Shown: in pieces, positions 8,093 to 17,339 of the stretch
Layout: every line of letters begins with the position of its first letter
Position numbering within the stretch: position 1 is the stretch's first letter
DNA from: Amycolatopsis deserti
GTDB lineage: Bacteria; Actinomycetota; Actinomycetes; Mycobacteriales; Pseudonocardiaceae
NCBI RefSeq assembly: GCF_014653945.1
Contig: NZ_BNAU01000007.1
Location: forward strand, 1-64,000
Reading direction: 5' to 3'
Length of the DNA: 64,000 nucleotides
The notes under the pieces: generated by a model
The model's input: the letters and a program-made list of their open reading frames with translations, nothing else
Told to the model about the DNA's origin: nothing
Databases searched by the model: none
Position numbers and translations under genes: made by a program

Positions 8093-8452
8093 TCAGGACG
8101 CGGTCGGGGCCTCGCGGCGCTCCTTGATCTTGGCGGCCTTGCCGCGCAGCTCGCGCAGGTAGTACAGCTTGGCGCGACGCACGTCACCGCGCTTGTGCAC
8201 CTCGATCTTCGCGATGTTCGGGCTGTGCACCGGGAAAGTGCGCTCGACGCCGACACCGAACGAAACCTTGCGCACGGTGAAGGTCTCGCGAATACCGCCA
8301 CCCTGGCGGCGGATCACGACGCCCTGGAAAACCTGAACACGCTCACGGTTTCCCTCGATGACGCGAACGTGCACCTTCAGCGTGTCACCCGGGCGGAAGT
8401 GCGGAATGTCGGAACGCAGCGACTGAGCGTCCAGGGCGTCCAGGGTGTTCAT
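8093..8452 (-). CDS. rplS: 50S ribosomal protein L19
   Basis: L19 lies at the 30S-50S interface. The 119-aa product begins [19 protein letters not shown] and contains the family blocks [30 protein letters not shown] and [13 protein letters not shown] longer frame to 8491 exists, but the extra 13 residues do not belong to L19. The 148-nt space to trmD probably holds a promoter: a consensus TTGACA reads on the minus strand at 8569-8574, though no clear -10 box follows. Confidence 0.96.
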   Translation of the reverse strand: MNTLDALDAQSLRSDIPHFRPGDTLKVHVRVIEGNRERVQVFQGVVIRRQGGGIRETFTVRKVSFGVGVERTFPVHSPNIAKIEVHKRGDVRRAKLYYLRELRGKAAKIKERREAPTAS

Positions 8453-8600
8453 CGGGAGTCCGTCCTCGTCCTTCGTCTGTCTGGCAGTCATCCGAGCACG
8501 CGCACGCTCTCACTGGGGCAGGCGACCCGGGGGCTTGTGGCAGGCGCGCACCACTGGCACGGCCAACCTGTCAAGTATTGCAGACGCGTCCCCGGCCGGA

Positions 8601-9356
8601 TCACCCGGCCTGCCGCTGCCGCGACCGGACACGGTCGAGCACGGCGAGATCGCGCTCGTCCAGCGTACCGTCCGGCAGCCGGTCGAGGAGATCGGGGCGG
8701 CGGAGCAGGGTCCGCTCCAGGGCCTGGTCGCGGCGCCAGCGGTCGATGAGCGCGTGGTTGCCCGACCGCAACACCTCGGGCACGGCCAGGTCGCGCCACA
8801 CCTCCGGGCGCGTGTAGCTGGGGCCTTCGAGCAGGCCGTCGGAGAAGGAGTCCTGCTTGGCCGAGACCGGGTTGCCCAGGACGCCGGGCAGCAGCCGGAC
8901 CGTGGCCTCGACCATCACGAGCACCGCGGCCTCGCCGCCGACCAGCACGTAGTCGCCGATGGACACCTCGTCGACCGGCATCCGGCGCGCCGCGTCGTCG
9001 ATCACACGCTGGTCGATGCCCTCGTAGCGGCCGCAGGCGAACACCAGGTGCTTCTCGCGGGCGTAGGAGTGAGCCATCTCCTGGGTGAACGGGCGGCCCG
9101 CCGGCGTGGGCACGACCAGCCGGGTGTCCGGACCGCAGACCGCGTCCAGGGCGTCGCCCCAGACCTGCGGCTTCATGACCATGCCGGGACCGCCGCCGTA
9201 GGGCGCGTCGTCGACGGCGCGGTGCACGTCGTGGGTCCAGTCCCGCAGATCGTGCACCCCGACCTCGATCAGCCCGCGCTCGATGGCGCGGCCCAGCAAC
9301 GCGGCCCGCAGCGGGTCCAGGTACTCGGGGAAGATGGTGACGACGTCGATCCGCAC
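8601..9356 (-). CDS. trmD: tRNA (guanine-37-N1)-methyltransferase
   Basis: TrmD methylates G37 of tRNAs that read CNN codons, preventing frameshifts, using SAM in a deep trefoil knot. The 251-aa protein starts [13 protein letters not shown] and shows the conserved [26 protein letters not shown] and the knot segment [13 protein letters not shown]; the C-terminal helical domain contains YTRPEVWR. It is 21 nt downstream of rimM in the standard rpsP-khpA-rimM-trmD order. Confidence 0.96.
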   Translation of the reverse strand: MRIDVVTIFPEYLDPLRAALLGRAIERGLIEVGVHDLRDWTHDVHRAVDDAPYGGGPGMVMKPQVWGDALDAVCGPDTRLVVPTPAGRPFTQEMAHSYAREKHLVFACGRYEGIDQRVIDDAARRMPVDEVSIGDYVLVGGEAAVLVMVEATVRLLPGVLGNPVSAKQDSFSDGLLEGPSYTRPEVWRDLAVPEVLRSGNHALIDRWRRDQALERTLLRRPDLLDRLPDGTLDERDLAVLDRVRSRQRQAG

Positions 9357-9377
9357 GGCGCGAGCGTAACCAGCCGG

Positions 9378-9896
9378 TCAGCCGGCGTCGTCGAGCAGGC
9401 CCTCGGGGGGATCGATCACGACCCGGCCGCCCTTGACGTCCACCACGGGCACGATGGCCTGCACGAACGGGACGAGGACGGTGCGCCCGTCGCGGTCGAG
9501 CGCGAGCAGTTCGCCGTGCGGGGCGTGCACCACCTCGGTGACGGTGCCGATCACTTCGCCGTCGCTCAGCTCGGCACGCAGACCCTCGAGTTCGTGGTCG
9601 TAGAACTCGTCCGGGTCGTCGGTGGGCGGCAGATCGGCGGTGTCGGCGAGCAGCAGGGCGCCGCGCAGGGCCTCGGCGGCCTCGCGCGTCACCACCTGCT
9701 CGAACGTGACCAGCAGCCGCCCGCTGTGTGGGCGGGCGGCTGCGATGGTCAGCGGGCGCGTGGTGCCGTCGCGGAACCGCGCGGTCACCGTCGCGCCGTC
9801 GCGGAAGCGTTCCTCGGGCGAGTCGGTCCGGATGTCCACGGCGAGTTCACCGCGCACACCGTGGGCCTTGGCGACCCGCCCGACGACGACGTCCAC
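9378..9896 (-). CDS. rimM: Ribosome maturation factor RimM
   Basis: RimM helps assemble the 30S head by binding S19. The 172-aa product starts MDVVVGRVAKAHGVRGEL, the usual actinobacterial N-terminus, from a GTG at 9896, seven nt after the khpA stop. The frame is open to 9947, but those residues overlap khpA and are not family-like. The N-terminal RimM domain spans about 1-85; the C-terminal PRC barrel about 95-170, including the family segment GELLALDRDGRTVLVPFV. Confidence 0.92.
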   Translation of the reverse strand: MDVVVGRVAKAHGVRGELAVDIRTDSPEERFRDGATVTARFRDGTTRPLTIAAARPHSGRLLVTFEQVVTREAAEALRGALLLADTADLPPTDDPDEFYDHELEGLRAELSDGEVIGTVTEVVHAPHGELLALDRDGRTVLVPFVQAIVPVVDVKGGRVVIDPPEGLLDDAG

Positions 9897-9903
9897 GGAA
9901 GGG

Positions 9904-10143
9904 TCAGCGGTCGGTGTCGACGACGTCCACGCGGACGCCGCGGCCACCGATGCCGCCCATGACGGTGCGCAGCGCGGTCGCGGTCCGGCCGCCGCGGCCG
10001 ATGACCTTGCCGAGGTCGTCCGGGTGGACGTGGACCTCGAGCGTGCGGCCGCGGCGGGTGGTGATCAGGTCGACCCGGACGTCGTCCGGGTTGTCCACGA
10101 TCCCGCGCACCAGGTGTTCGAGGGAGTCGGCGAGGAAGCTCAC
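9904..10143 (-). CDS. khpA: KH-domain RNA-binding protein KhpA
   Basis: A 79-aa single KH-domain protein; the GxxG-type loop reads [15 protein letters not shown]. Homologues (KhpA/YlqC) bind RNA and, with KhpB, influence cell elongation in Gram-positive bacteria. The GTG start at 10143 overlaps the rpsP stop as GTGA, so the two are translationally coupled. Confidence 0.92.
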   Translation of the reverse strand: MSFLADSLEHLVRGIVDNPDDVRVDLITTRRGRTLEVHVHPDDLGKVIGRGGRTATALRTVMGGIGGRGVRVDVVDTDR

Positions 10144-10565
10144 GCCTCGTCCTTCGCCGCCTCGTCGTCGGCCTTCTTGGCCGACTTCTTCTTCGGCGTG
10201 GTGGCCTCGGTGGCGGGCTCGTCACCGGCCGCCGCGAGGGCCGCGTTGAACAGCTCCTCCTTGGACGGCTTCGGCTCGGCGGTCTTCAGCGTGCCCTCGG
10301 CACCCGGCAGGCCCTTGAACTTCTGCCAGTCACCGGTGATCTCCAGGATGCGCTGCACCGGCTCGGTGGGCTGCGCGCCGACACCCAGCCAGTACTGGGC
10401 GCGCTCGGAGTCGACCTCGATGAAGCTCGGCTCGGACTTCGGGTGGTACTTGCCGATCGACTCGATCGCCTTGCCGTCCCGGCGGGTGCGGGCGTCGGCG
10501 ACGATGATGCGGTAGTACGGCGCACGGATCTTGCCGAGGCGCTGGAGCTTGATCTTGACGGCCAC
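10140..10565 (-). CDS. rpsP: 30S ribosomal protein S16
   Basis: S16 is a small-subunit assembly protein. The core (about 1-85) reads [20 protein letters not shown] and [13 protein letters not shown] lysine/alanine/glutamate-rich tail of about 50 residues follows, as in other actinobacterial S16. GTG start at 10565, preceded by AAGGAG 10 nt away. Earlier in-frame starts give arginine-rich non-family sequence. It is the first gene of rpsP-khpA-rimM-trmD. Confidence 0.95.
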   Translation of the reverse strand: MAVKIKLQRLGKIRAPYYRIIVADARTRRDGKAIESIGKYHPKSEPSFIEVDSERAQYWLGVGAQPTEPVQRILEITGDWQKFKGLPGAEGTLKTAEPKPSKEELFNAALAAAGDEPATEATTPKKKSAKKADDEAAKDEA

Positions 10566-10741
10566 GGTGTGTGGGTACTCCTTGGTTCTCTGCGTGCTCG
10601 CGGGTGTCGGGTCACGTTCCGTGTGGGGACACCGGACGAGTACCCGAAGCTTTTCGGTCGCCACGGCACGGTGAGAGGGCCCGGCCGCAGCAGGCAAGCG
10701 ACTATTCTGCCAGACCCGGTCACGCGGCCCGCACCGGGCGT

Positions 10742-11515
10742 CTAGATGGCCATCACTCCCAGCGCCGTGAGCAGCATCGCCACGGCGGGCAGGAAGTTGT
10801 TCATCTGGTGGGCCACGATGCTGCCGAGCAGGCGGCCGGTGAACAGCCGGGCCAGGCCGATCGGGATGGCGATCACCAGCAGCAGCGTGGTGCGCAGCGG
10901 TTCCAGGTGGCTGGCCGCGAAGACCGCCGTGGACAGCAGGAACGCCGCCAGCCGGGCCCACTTCTCCTGGCCCCAGTGCAGCCGCTCGACCGCGCTCCAC
11001 AGCAGGCCGCGGTAGATGATCTCCTCGCAGATCGGGCCGAGCAGCCACAGGTAGGCGAACATCACGACGGCCGCGCTCACCGACATCGGCTGCTCCTCGA
11101 CCAGGGCGCTGATCGCCGAACCGGCGTTGGCCTCGCCGACCGCCTGGGTCCAGATGAACGCGCTGACCGTGGTCAGCACCAGCCCGAACGTGCCGAGCTT
11201 GAGCCCGAGCTTGACGTCCTCCCAGCGCCAGGACAGCCGCAGGTCGGTGAACGGGCCGTTGCCGCGCACCTTGGTGATCAGGATCGCGACCAGCGCGGCG
11301 AGCACGGTCGGCGCCATGGTGCCGATCAGCACGTCCCGCGCGGGCAGCGGTTGTCCCGGCGGCGCGGGCCCGAGCAGGACGCTGACGAACGCGGCGGAGG
11401 CCAGCAGGACGGCCTCGACGACCAGGAAGGCGCCGAACCCCCAGCGGTGCGCGGGCGCGGTGTCCGCGGCGGCGGGCACATCAGGCTGGTCGAGCTCGCC
11501 CGGATGTGCCGTCAC
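10742..11515 (-). CDS. CPBP family intramembrane metalloprotease (1)
   Basis: A 257-aa polytopic membrane protein of the CPBP/Abi (CAAX protease-like) family. Family motifs are [10 protein letters not shown] (EExxxR), a second His in FAASHLEP and HQMNN near the C-terminus, forming a putative zinc site inside the membrane. About seven hydrophobic segments are visible. GTG start at 11515 with AGGGAGG upstream; the longer in-frame extension is basic and non-hydrophobic. Substrates are unknown; bacterial members are linked to bacteriocin immunity and protein maturation. A second CPBP gene lies directly upstream. Confidence 0.85.
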   Translation of the reverse strand: MTAHPGELDQPDVPAAADTAPAHRWGFGAFLVVEAVLLASAAFVSVLLGPAPPGQPLPARDVLIGTMAPTVLAALVAILITKVRGNGPFTDLRLSWRWEDVKLGLKLGTFGLVLTTVSAFIWTQAVGEANAGSAISALVEEQPMSVSAAVVMFAYLWLLGPICEEIIYRGLLWSAVERLHWGQEKWARLAAFLLSTAVFAASHLEPLRTTLLLVIAIPIGLARLFTGRLLGSIVAHQMNNFLPAVAMLLTALGVMAI

Positions 11516-11577
11516 GGCGCGCCTCCCTCTGATCCTCGCCCAGCACCTACCGAGCCTAGTCGCCATGGTCGTTCCGC

Positions 11578-12330
11578 TCAGGACCCGGTGAACAGCAGCA
11601 AGGCCGGGGCCAGGTTGTTCGCCGCGTGCGCGACGAAACTCGCCCCCACCCGGCCGGTCCGCCACCGCGCCGCGCCGATCAGCAGCCCCTGGGCGAGCAG
11701 CGCGAGCGTGCGGGTCGGTTCGCCGTGCAGGTAGGCGAAGACGACCGCGGTCAGCACGAGGATCACCCACCGCGGGACGTGGTGGTGCTCGAGCGCTCCC
11801 CACAGCGAGCCGCGCATCAGCAGCTCCTCGGCCATCGGCGTGGCGACCACGACGACGAGCGCGGCGAGCGCGAGCCACACGAACTCGTCGGAGCCGCCGT
11901 CCTCGGCGAGGTCGGTGAGCGGGCTGTCGGAGATGCGGTCGGTGCCGTAGATGCCCAGCAGGACCACGTTGACCAGGTACCCGGCGAGCAGGGCGAGCGC
12001 ACCGAAGGCGAGGCCCACCTTGACGTCACGCAGGGTCGGGAGCCAACCGAAGTCGCGCCGCGGGCCGCTCCCCCAGCGCCGCGACGCGACCAGCGGGGCG
12101 AGGCCGAGCAGCAGGCTGGGCACGAACGCGAGCAGCAGCACCGGGCCGACGTCGAGCAGCTCCAGCGGATCGACGCTGGCGTGGCCCGAGCGCAGGGCCG
12201 TCATGACGACGGTCACCAGGTGGTAGACGCCGAGGCCGGCGAAGAACGCGAGGAATCCCCAGTGGGCGCCGAAGACCAGCCGGGTGCGCACGTCCTCTCC
12301 GCTGCCCTGGCTCACCCTCGACCCGCTCAT
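11578..12330 (-). CDS. CPBP family intramembrane metalloprotease (2)
   Basis: A 250-aa membrane protein with the same architecture as its neighbour: MAEELLMRGSLWG (EExxxR), FAYLHGEPTR (His) and FVAHAANNLAPA (HxxxN-type motif). Six to eight hydrophobic helices. The ATG at 12330 gives MSGSRVSQGSGEDVR; upstream in-frame sequence is basic and non-hydrophobic. It is separated by 62 nt from the downstream CPBP gene, so the pair is probably co-transcribed and may be an old tandem duplication, although sequence divergence is high. Confidence 0.85.
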   Translation of the reverse strand: MSGSRVSQGSGEDVRTRLVFGAHWGFLAFFAGLGVYHLVTVVMTALRSGHASVDPLELLDVGPVLLLAFVPSLLLGLAPLVASRRWGSGPRRDFGWLPTLRDVKVGLAFGALALLAGYLVNVVLLGIYGTDRISDSPLTDLAEDGGSDEFVWLALAALVVVVATPMAEELLMRGSLWGALEHHHVPRWVILVLTAVVFAYLHGEPTRTLALLAQGLLIGAARWRTGRVGASFVAHAANNLAPALLLFTGS

Positions 12331-12385
12331 GGACTTCAGGCTATGTGGCTGGGCGCGATCGATCGACCCCGGGGCGTGAGCGGTG

Positions 12386-12657
12386 TCACCGGATCCACAG
12401 CGGCAGCAGGCCGATGACGACCAGCACGGCGGTGGCGAGCGCGGTGGGCAGCACGCGGCCGCGGGCCCGCGTGACGCAGGGAACCGGCGTGAGGACGGCG
12501 CCGGTGACGAGCGCGGCGGAGTAGACGCCCTTGCCGTACCCGAGACCGCCGATCGCGCCGGCCACGACGAGCGCGATGGAGCGGCGAACACGAGGCCGAG
12601 ACCGCGGATGATCTTCAACGCCGCGTCGTGGCCGATGTCGGGGACGAAGTGGGGCAT
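12386..12657 (-). pseudogene. Frameshifted small membrane protein, paralogue of the next gene
   Basis: From ATG at 12657 the frame reads MPHFVPDIGHDAALKIIRG and then loses sense. In the next register, from about 12,580 to the stop at 12386, it continues IALVVAGAIGGLGYGKGVYS and ends LVVIGLLPLWIR. Joining the two restores a protein of about 90 residues with two hydrophobic segments. It resembles residues of the upstream neighbour (GGLVLGEGLYLAAF, LLIIAGLIPLRAEL). A one-base deletion near 12,580 would explain the break; a sequencing error is also possible. Confidence 0.6.
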
Positions 12658-13325
12658 CAGCGGGGGTTTCCGGAGGCGTCGGCGACCAGTTCCCCCCTCC
12701 GCTCGGGCCCGTCGCGCTCGACGTGCACCGTGATCTCGACCGGGTCGCCACCGCGGTGCCTCTGCACGTCGACGCGGATCACGTCGGTCGCGTCCGGGAA
12801 TCGCTGGCGGGCGAGGTCGATCAGCCCGGGAATGGCGCCGAAGTCGATTTCGTCGAGGCCGAACTGGTAGTCCGGGTCCGGGCCGGTCGTGTCCCCGGGC
12901 ACCGGCTGCAGGTCGCCGTCCCGGTAGATCACCGCGCGGTCGCCGCGCTGGCCGCGGAGGACGTCGGGCTCGATGTAGATCGCGTCGTAGGTGGTCGCGA
13001 CTCCGCGGAGTTCGTCGAGGCCGGTTTCGAGGCCCTCGGCGGTGAGGAGGTTGTGGCCGCCGAACAGCTCGGCCCGGAGCGGGATCAGGCCGGCGATGAT
13101 CAGCAGGACCGTCGCGACCGCGGCGGCGGCGATCCGCTTCGGACTGGTGCTCGTGCGGCCATTCATCCGCGCGACGACGACCGCGAAGACGGCGGCGAGC
13201 GTGGCGGCCGCGCCCACCGCGAAGGCCGCCAGGTAGAGGCCCTCGCCCAGGACGAGCCCGCCGACGACGCCGACGACGAGCAGGGCCGGTGGGACCGCGT
13301 AGAGCAGCGCCTTGGTGATCTTCAC
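12657..13325 (-). CDS. Hypothetical membrane protein
   Basis: About 222 aa. Three hydrophobic segments lie in the first 90 residues (LLYAVPPALLVVGVVGGLVL, then LYLAAFAVGAAATLAAVFAVV, then a helix ending LLIIAGLIPL). The rest is a soluble, presumably extracytoplasmic domain of about 130 residues. GTG at 13325 is chosen because the upstream codons to an ATG at 13379 have poor G/C third positions. The stop overlaps the start of the frameshifted paralogue as TGATG. No family recognised. Confidence 0.65.
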   Translation of the reverse strand: MKITKALLYAVPPALLVVGVVGGLVLGEGLYLAAFAVGAAATLAAVFAVVVARMNGRTSTSPKRIAAAAVATVLLIIAGLIPLRAELFGGHNLLTAEGLETGLDELRGVATTYDAIYIEPDVLRGQRGDRAVIYRDGDLQPVPGDTTGPDPDYQFGLDEIDFGAIPGLIDLARQRFPDATDVIRVDVQRHRGGDPVEITVHVERDGPERRGELVADASGNPR

Positions 13326-13393
13326 CCGGCCATCTTGATCAAGGTTGGATCGGGATGGTAGCGGCATTTCGGCCGTCATTGGAGGAAGGGGAC

Positions 13394-13808
13394 GTCAGCG
13401 GAGGAAGGGGGCGCGATGGATCGTGCGTCCGCGGCTCCGGGCGGGGGATGGTCGCGGCGGATGCGGCGCCACGAGGCCACGCCGCGCGCGGCCGACACTC
13501 GCTGCGCGGGGCGGCGCGTAGGCGGCCTCGGCGGCAGGGTCAGCGGATGACGGCGCCGCGACGGTGGGTGCCTCGTTAGGGCGGGTACACGCCGGTCAGC
13601 AAGCCCGCGAGCGTGGGCGGCATCGGCGGCAGGCGTCAGCGGATGACAGCGCCGCGACGGCCGGTGCCTCGTCGCGGCAGGTGCACGCCCGTCAGCAAGC
13701 CGCGAGCGTGGACAGCCTCGGCGGCAGCAGTCAGCGGATGACAGCGCCGCGACGGCGGGTACGCCGGTCAGCAAGTCGTGAGCGTGGACAGCTCGGCGGC
13801 AGGCGTCA
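13394..13808 (-). repeat. Tandem array carrying the 3' end of the amidohydrolase gene
   Basis: Copies of GTCAGCGGATGA-like sequence (the reverse complement of the codons for V/L-I-R-stop) begin their TCA at 13539, 13636, 13731 and, as the native stop, 13806. Spacing is thus 97, 95 and 75 bp, and a weaker copy lies near 13,394. Each unit also includes CTGCCGCCGA, a CACGCTCGCGG-like segment and TGCTGACCGGCGT-like sequence. The match to the gene covers its last codons, the stop and about 14 nt beyond. No gene is seen between 13,326 and 13,805; the 132-codon frame over the array is not codon-like. Confidence 0.8.
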
Positions 13809-14870
13809 GCGGATGAGCGCTCCGCGCAGGATGATGTGCCGTGGTGAGCGCAGGGCGGCCAGGTTCTCGCGCGGGTCGGTGTCCAGGACCAGCAAGTCGG
13901 CGGGGGCGCCCTCGCTCAGGGACGGGTGGCCGAGCCACTCCCGCGCGGCCCACGAGCCCGCGGCCAGCGCCTGCGTCGCCGTCATCCCGGCGCGGTGCAG
14001 CGCTTCCAGCTCGTCCACCAGGCGGCCGTGCGCGATCATGCCTCCCGCGTCGCTGCCCGCGTAGACCGCCACGCCGGCGTCGAGCGCGTTGCCGACCAGC
14101 TCGCCGACCCGGGCGTACAACGCGCGCATGTGGTCGGCGTACACCGGGTACTTGCCGGCCGAATCGGCGATCGCCGGGAAGTTCTCGATGTTGATCAGCG
14201 TCGGCACCAGCGCCGTGCCGCGGCGGGCCATCTCGGCCAGCAGCGAGGTGTCCAGGCCGGTGCCGTGCTCCAGGCAATCGATCCCGGCGTTGATCAACCC
14301 GGGCAACGCGTCCTCGCCGAAGACGTGCGCCGTGACGCGAGCCCCGGCCTCGTGGGCGACCTTGATCGCCTCGGCGAGCACGTCGTCCGGCCACAACGGC
14401 GCGAGATCACCGACCGACCGGTCGATCCAGTCGCCGACCAGCTTGACCCAGCCGTCACCGTCGGCCGCCTGCTCGGCGACCGCGGCGGGCAGCTCGTCGG
14501 GGTGCGACAGGTCGATGCCCAGCCCGGGGATGTACCGCTTGGGCAGCGCGAGGTGCCGTCCGGCCCGGATGATCCGCGGCAGGTCGGCGCGCTCCTGCAG
14601 CGGCCGGGTGTCGATCGGCTGGCCGCAGTCGCGGATCAGCAGCGTGCCCGCGTCCCGGTCGGCCAGCGCGTTGACCACCGCGCCGTCCAGGTCGGTCGGC
14701 CCGCCCAGCCCGATCGCCGGGTGGCAGTGGGCGTCCACCAGCCCCGGCACCAGGAAACCGTCCGACACCAGGGTCCGCGCGCCCTCGACGGGCGTGAACG
14801 TGACCCGGCCGTCGCTGATCCAGACGTCGCGCTGCTCACCGTCGGGCAGCACCACCCCGCGCAGGTGCAT
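13806..14870 (-). CDS. Amidohydrolase family protein
   Basis: A 354-aa metal-dependent hydrolase of the amidohydrolase superfamily. Near the N-terminus, VPGLVDAHCHPAIG supplies the HxH metal ligands; other conserved parts are VTAHVFGEDALP, CLEHGTGL and YAGSDAGGMIAHG (Asp ligand). The C-terminal segment ends NLAALRSPRHIILRGALIR, typical of the beta-sandwich cap. Substrate unknown; imidazolonepropionase- or prolidase-like members are the nearest in outline. Its ATG is immediately downstream of the ffh stop. Its last codons are repeated in the array downstream. Confidence 0.85.
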   Translation of the reverse strand: MHLRGVVLPDGEQRDVWISDGRVTFTPVEGARTLVSDGFLVPGLVDAHCHPAIGLGGPTDLDGAVVNALADRDAGTLLIRDCGQPIDTRPLQERADLPRIIRAGRHLALPKRYIPGLGIDLSHPDELPAAVAEQAADGDGWVKLVGDWIDRSVGDLAPLWPDDVLAEAIKVAHEAGARVTAHVFGEDALPGLINAGIDCLEHGTGLDTSLLAEMARRGTALVPTLINIENFPAIADSAGKYPVYADHMRALYARVGELVGNALDAGVAVYAGSDAGGMIAHGRLVDELEALHRAGMTATQALAAGSWAAREWLGHPSLSEGAPADLLVLDTDPRENLAALRSPRHIILRGALIR

Positions 14871-16397
14871 CTACTTGTTCTTCGGCAGCTTGAACTTGGA
14901 CGGGTCGAAACCGGGCACGTCGTTCAGGCCGCCACCCAGCTGGGACAGGTCGGGCATGCCGCCACCGGCGCCGCCGGGCGGGAGCATCGGCATGCCGCCA
15001 GGGAACCCGCCGCGCACCTTGGGCTGCGTCGGGCCCTTGCCCTTCTTCCCCTTCTTGCCCTTCTTGCGCTTGGTCGCGCTGCCGCCGCCGAACCCGAACC
15101 GGCCGGCCATCTGCTGCATCATCTTGCGGGCTTCGAAGAACCGGTTGACCAGGTCGTTGACCTCGCGCACGGTCACACCCGAGCCCTGCGCGATGCGCTG
15201 GCGGCGCGACCCGTTGATCATCTTCGGGTCGGCCCGCTCGGCCGGGGTCATGCCGCGGATGATCGCCTGCAGCCGGTCCAGGTGCTTGTCGTCGACCTGC
15301 GCGAGCTGGTCCTTCATCTGCCCGGCGCCGGGCAGCATGCCGAGCAGGTTGCCGATCGGGCCCATCTTGCGGACCGCGAGCATCTGCTCCAGGAAGTCCT
15401 CCAGCGTGAGCTGGCCGGTGCCCAGCTTGGCCGCGGCCTTCTCCGCCTGCTCCTGGTCGAAGGCCTGCTCGGCCTGCTCGATCAGGGTGAGCAGGTCGCC
15501 CATGCCGAGGATCCGGCTGGCCATCCGGTCCGGGTGGAAGGTGTCGAAGTCCTCGAGCTTCTCACCATTGGAGGCGAACAGGATCGGCTGGCCGGTGACC
15601 TGCCGGACGGACAGCGCCGCACCACCGCGGGCGTCACCGTCGAGCTTGGTCAGGACCACACCGGTGAAGCCGACGCCGTCGCGGAACGCCTCGGCCGTGG
15701 TGACCGCGTCCTGACCGATCATCGCGTCGACGACGAACAGGATCTCGTCCGGCTGGACCGCGTCGCGGATGTCCGCGGCCTGCTTCATCAGCTCCTCGTC
15801 GACACCCAGCCGTCCGGCGGTGTCGACGATCACGATGTCGTGCTGCGCGTGCTTGGCCTCGTCGATACCGCGGCGGGCCACGTCGACCGGGTCGCCGACA
15901 CCGTTGCCCGGTTCCGGCGCGAAGGTCTGGACCCCGGCGCGCTCACCGACGACCTGCAGCTGCGTGACCGCGTTCGGGCGCTGGAGGTCACACGCGACCA
16001 GCAGCGGCGCGTGGCCCTGCTTCTTGAGGAACAGCGCGAGCTTGCCGGCCAGGGTCGTCTTACCGGAACCCTGCAGACCGGCGAGCATGATCACGGTCGG
16101 CGGGTTCTTGGCCAGGCTCAGGCGGCGGGTCTCGCCACCGAGGATGCCGATGAGCTCCTCGTTGACGATCTTGATGACCTGCTGCGCCGGGTTGAGGGCC
16201 TCGGAGACCTCGGCGCCCTTCGCGCGTTCCTTGACGTGCGCGATGAACTCCCGGACGACGGGCAGCGCGACGTCGGCCTCCAGCAGCGCGATGCGGATTT
16301 CGCGCGCGGTGGCGTCGATGTCGGCGTCGGTCAGCTTCCCCTTGCCCCGCAGGTTCTGCAGGACCGAAGTGAGCCGGTCGGAGAGGGTGTCGAACAC
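14871..16397 (-). CDS. ffh: Signal recognition particle protein Ffh
   Basis: The GTPase subunit of the SRP, which targets membrane proteins co-translationally together with FtsY. The 508-aa protein has an N domain (about 1-85), a G domain with GLQGSGKTTLAGKLA, DTAGRLGVDEEL and TKLDGDARGG, and a methionine-rich M domain (about 300-435) that binds 4.5S RNA and signal peptides. The tail is Lys/Gly-rich (KKGKKGKKGKGP) and then Gly/Met/Pro-rich. Its GTPase partner FtsY is at 53,174-54,544. Confidence 0.97.
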   Translation of the reverse strand: MFDTLSDRLTSVLQNLRGKGKLTDADIDATAREIRIALLEADVALPVVREFIAHVKERAKGAEVSEALNPAQQVIKIVNEELIGILGGETRRLSLAKNPPTVIMLAGLQGSGKTTLAGKLALFLKKQGHAPLLVACDLQRPNAVTQLQVVGERAGVQTFAPEPGNGVGDPVDVARRGIDEAKHAQHDIVIVDTAGRLGVDEELMKQAADIRDAVQPDEILFVVDAMIGQDAVTTAEAFRDGVGFTGVVLTKLDGDARGGAALSVRQVTGQPILFASNGEKLEDFDTFHPDRMASRILGMGDLLTLIEQAEQAFDQEQAEKAAAKLGTGQLTLEDFLEQMLAVRKMGPIGNLLGMLPGAGQMKDQLAQVDDKHLDRLQAIIRGMTPAERADPKMINGSRRQRIAQGSGVTVREVNDLVNRFFEARKMMQQMAGRFGFGGGSATKRKKGKKGKKGKGPTQPKVRGGFPGGMPMLPPGGAGGGMPDLSQLGGGLNDVPGFDPSKFKLPKNK

Positions 16398-16475
16398 GGG
16401 TGTGCACGCTCCAGCTGGTCGTGGTTGTCCGCCTGCGGCGTCCCACCAGGGTAGCCGCTGCGGACGGGCAGGCTG

Positions 16476-17339
16476 TCAGGCCTGCCGTTCGGCCAGCAGG
16501 CGCATGCCGCCGGGCTCGACCAGCACCACGCACGGCACCAGCTCGGTCGTGTCGTACTCCGAGCCCAGCACCTGCTCGTGGATCACCTCGGCCCAGCCCG
16601 AATCCGCACCCGCGACGAACAGCTCGTCGGGACACGGCAGGCCGACGACCAGCCGCTCCTCGCCCAGGTTGCGGGCCATCTGCGCGCCGAAGTCGTCCAG
16701 GGCCAGCGCCGAGCCGGCCAGCCAGTCCTCCCGGGTCAGGTGCAGCAGGTCGCCGCGCTCGCCGCGGTGACCGGTGACCCGCAGGCCGCGCTTGAGGTTC
16801 GCGCCCGCTTCGGCCATCAGCTCCGCGAACGGCGGTGAGCCCAGCTCCTGGTAGCTGTGCGTGGTGACGTGGTGCATGCCGAGCGTGCCGCGCGGGGTGG
16901 GGCCGACGTGCGCCAGTGCCACGGACAGGCGCCCGGGCACCAGCGGGTGGTGCGGGATCGAGCCGAGCACCTCGGCGCGCGGCGAGGACGCGCTCCACAG
17001 CACCGGCAGCAGCTCCGGCGCGGGCGCGGCCTGCTCCGCCAGCACGCGCTCGGCCTCGGCGAACGCGGCGGCCCAGCCGTCCGGGCCGGGGCGGTCGAAG
17101 CTGTAGGTGTGCCGGGCGCCGGGGAACATCAGCGCGACGAACCCGAGGTCTTCGGCTGAGGGCTCCCACTCGCTGTAGACGGCGGTCACGTCCGCGGGCT
17201 GGACCTGCCGGTCGGCGCGCACCTGGGCCCACGCCTGCCGCAGCGCGTCGTCGGCCACGGTCGGGGCGCCGGCGACGACCGGCTCGTCCAGGCCGTGCAC
17301 CTGGAAGGCGAAGAGGTTCTGCGTCACGTCCGTGTTCAC
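16476..17339 (-). CDS. Hypothetical protein, about 287 aa
   Basis: A soluble protein starting MNTDVTQNLFAFQVHGLDE from a GTG at 17339, preceded by GAGGGG at good spacing. The remaining in-frame extension to 17441 crosses the hairpin at 17,399-17,435 and is unlikely. The last 60 residues (LVVGLPCPDELFVAGADS and then VVLVEPGG) resemble the DUF1444-type arrangement in which a protein reports whether a value is stored, but the match is only an impression. No signal peptide or membrane segment. Function unknown; it sits between ku and ffh. Confidence 0.7.
   Translation of the reverse strand: MNTDVTQNLFAFQVHGLDEPVVAGAPTVADDALRQAWAQVRADRQVQPADVTAVYSEWEPSAEDLGFVALMFPGARHTYSFDRPGPDGWAAAFAEAERVLAEQAAPAPELLPVLWSASSPRAEVLGSIPHHPLVPGRLSVALAHVGPTPRGTLGMHHVTTHSYQELGSPPFAELMAEAGANLKRGLRVTGHRGERGDLLHLTREDWLAGSALALDDFGAQMARNLGEERLVVGLPCPDELFVAGADSGWAEVIHEQVLGSEYDTTELVPCVVLVEPGGMRLLAERQA

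Noticed and set aside
13376..13774. 132-codon minus-strand frame over the array next to the amidohydrolase
   Set aside because: Crosses units of 75, 95 and 97 bp that break register; no domain, no codon bias.
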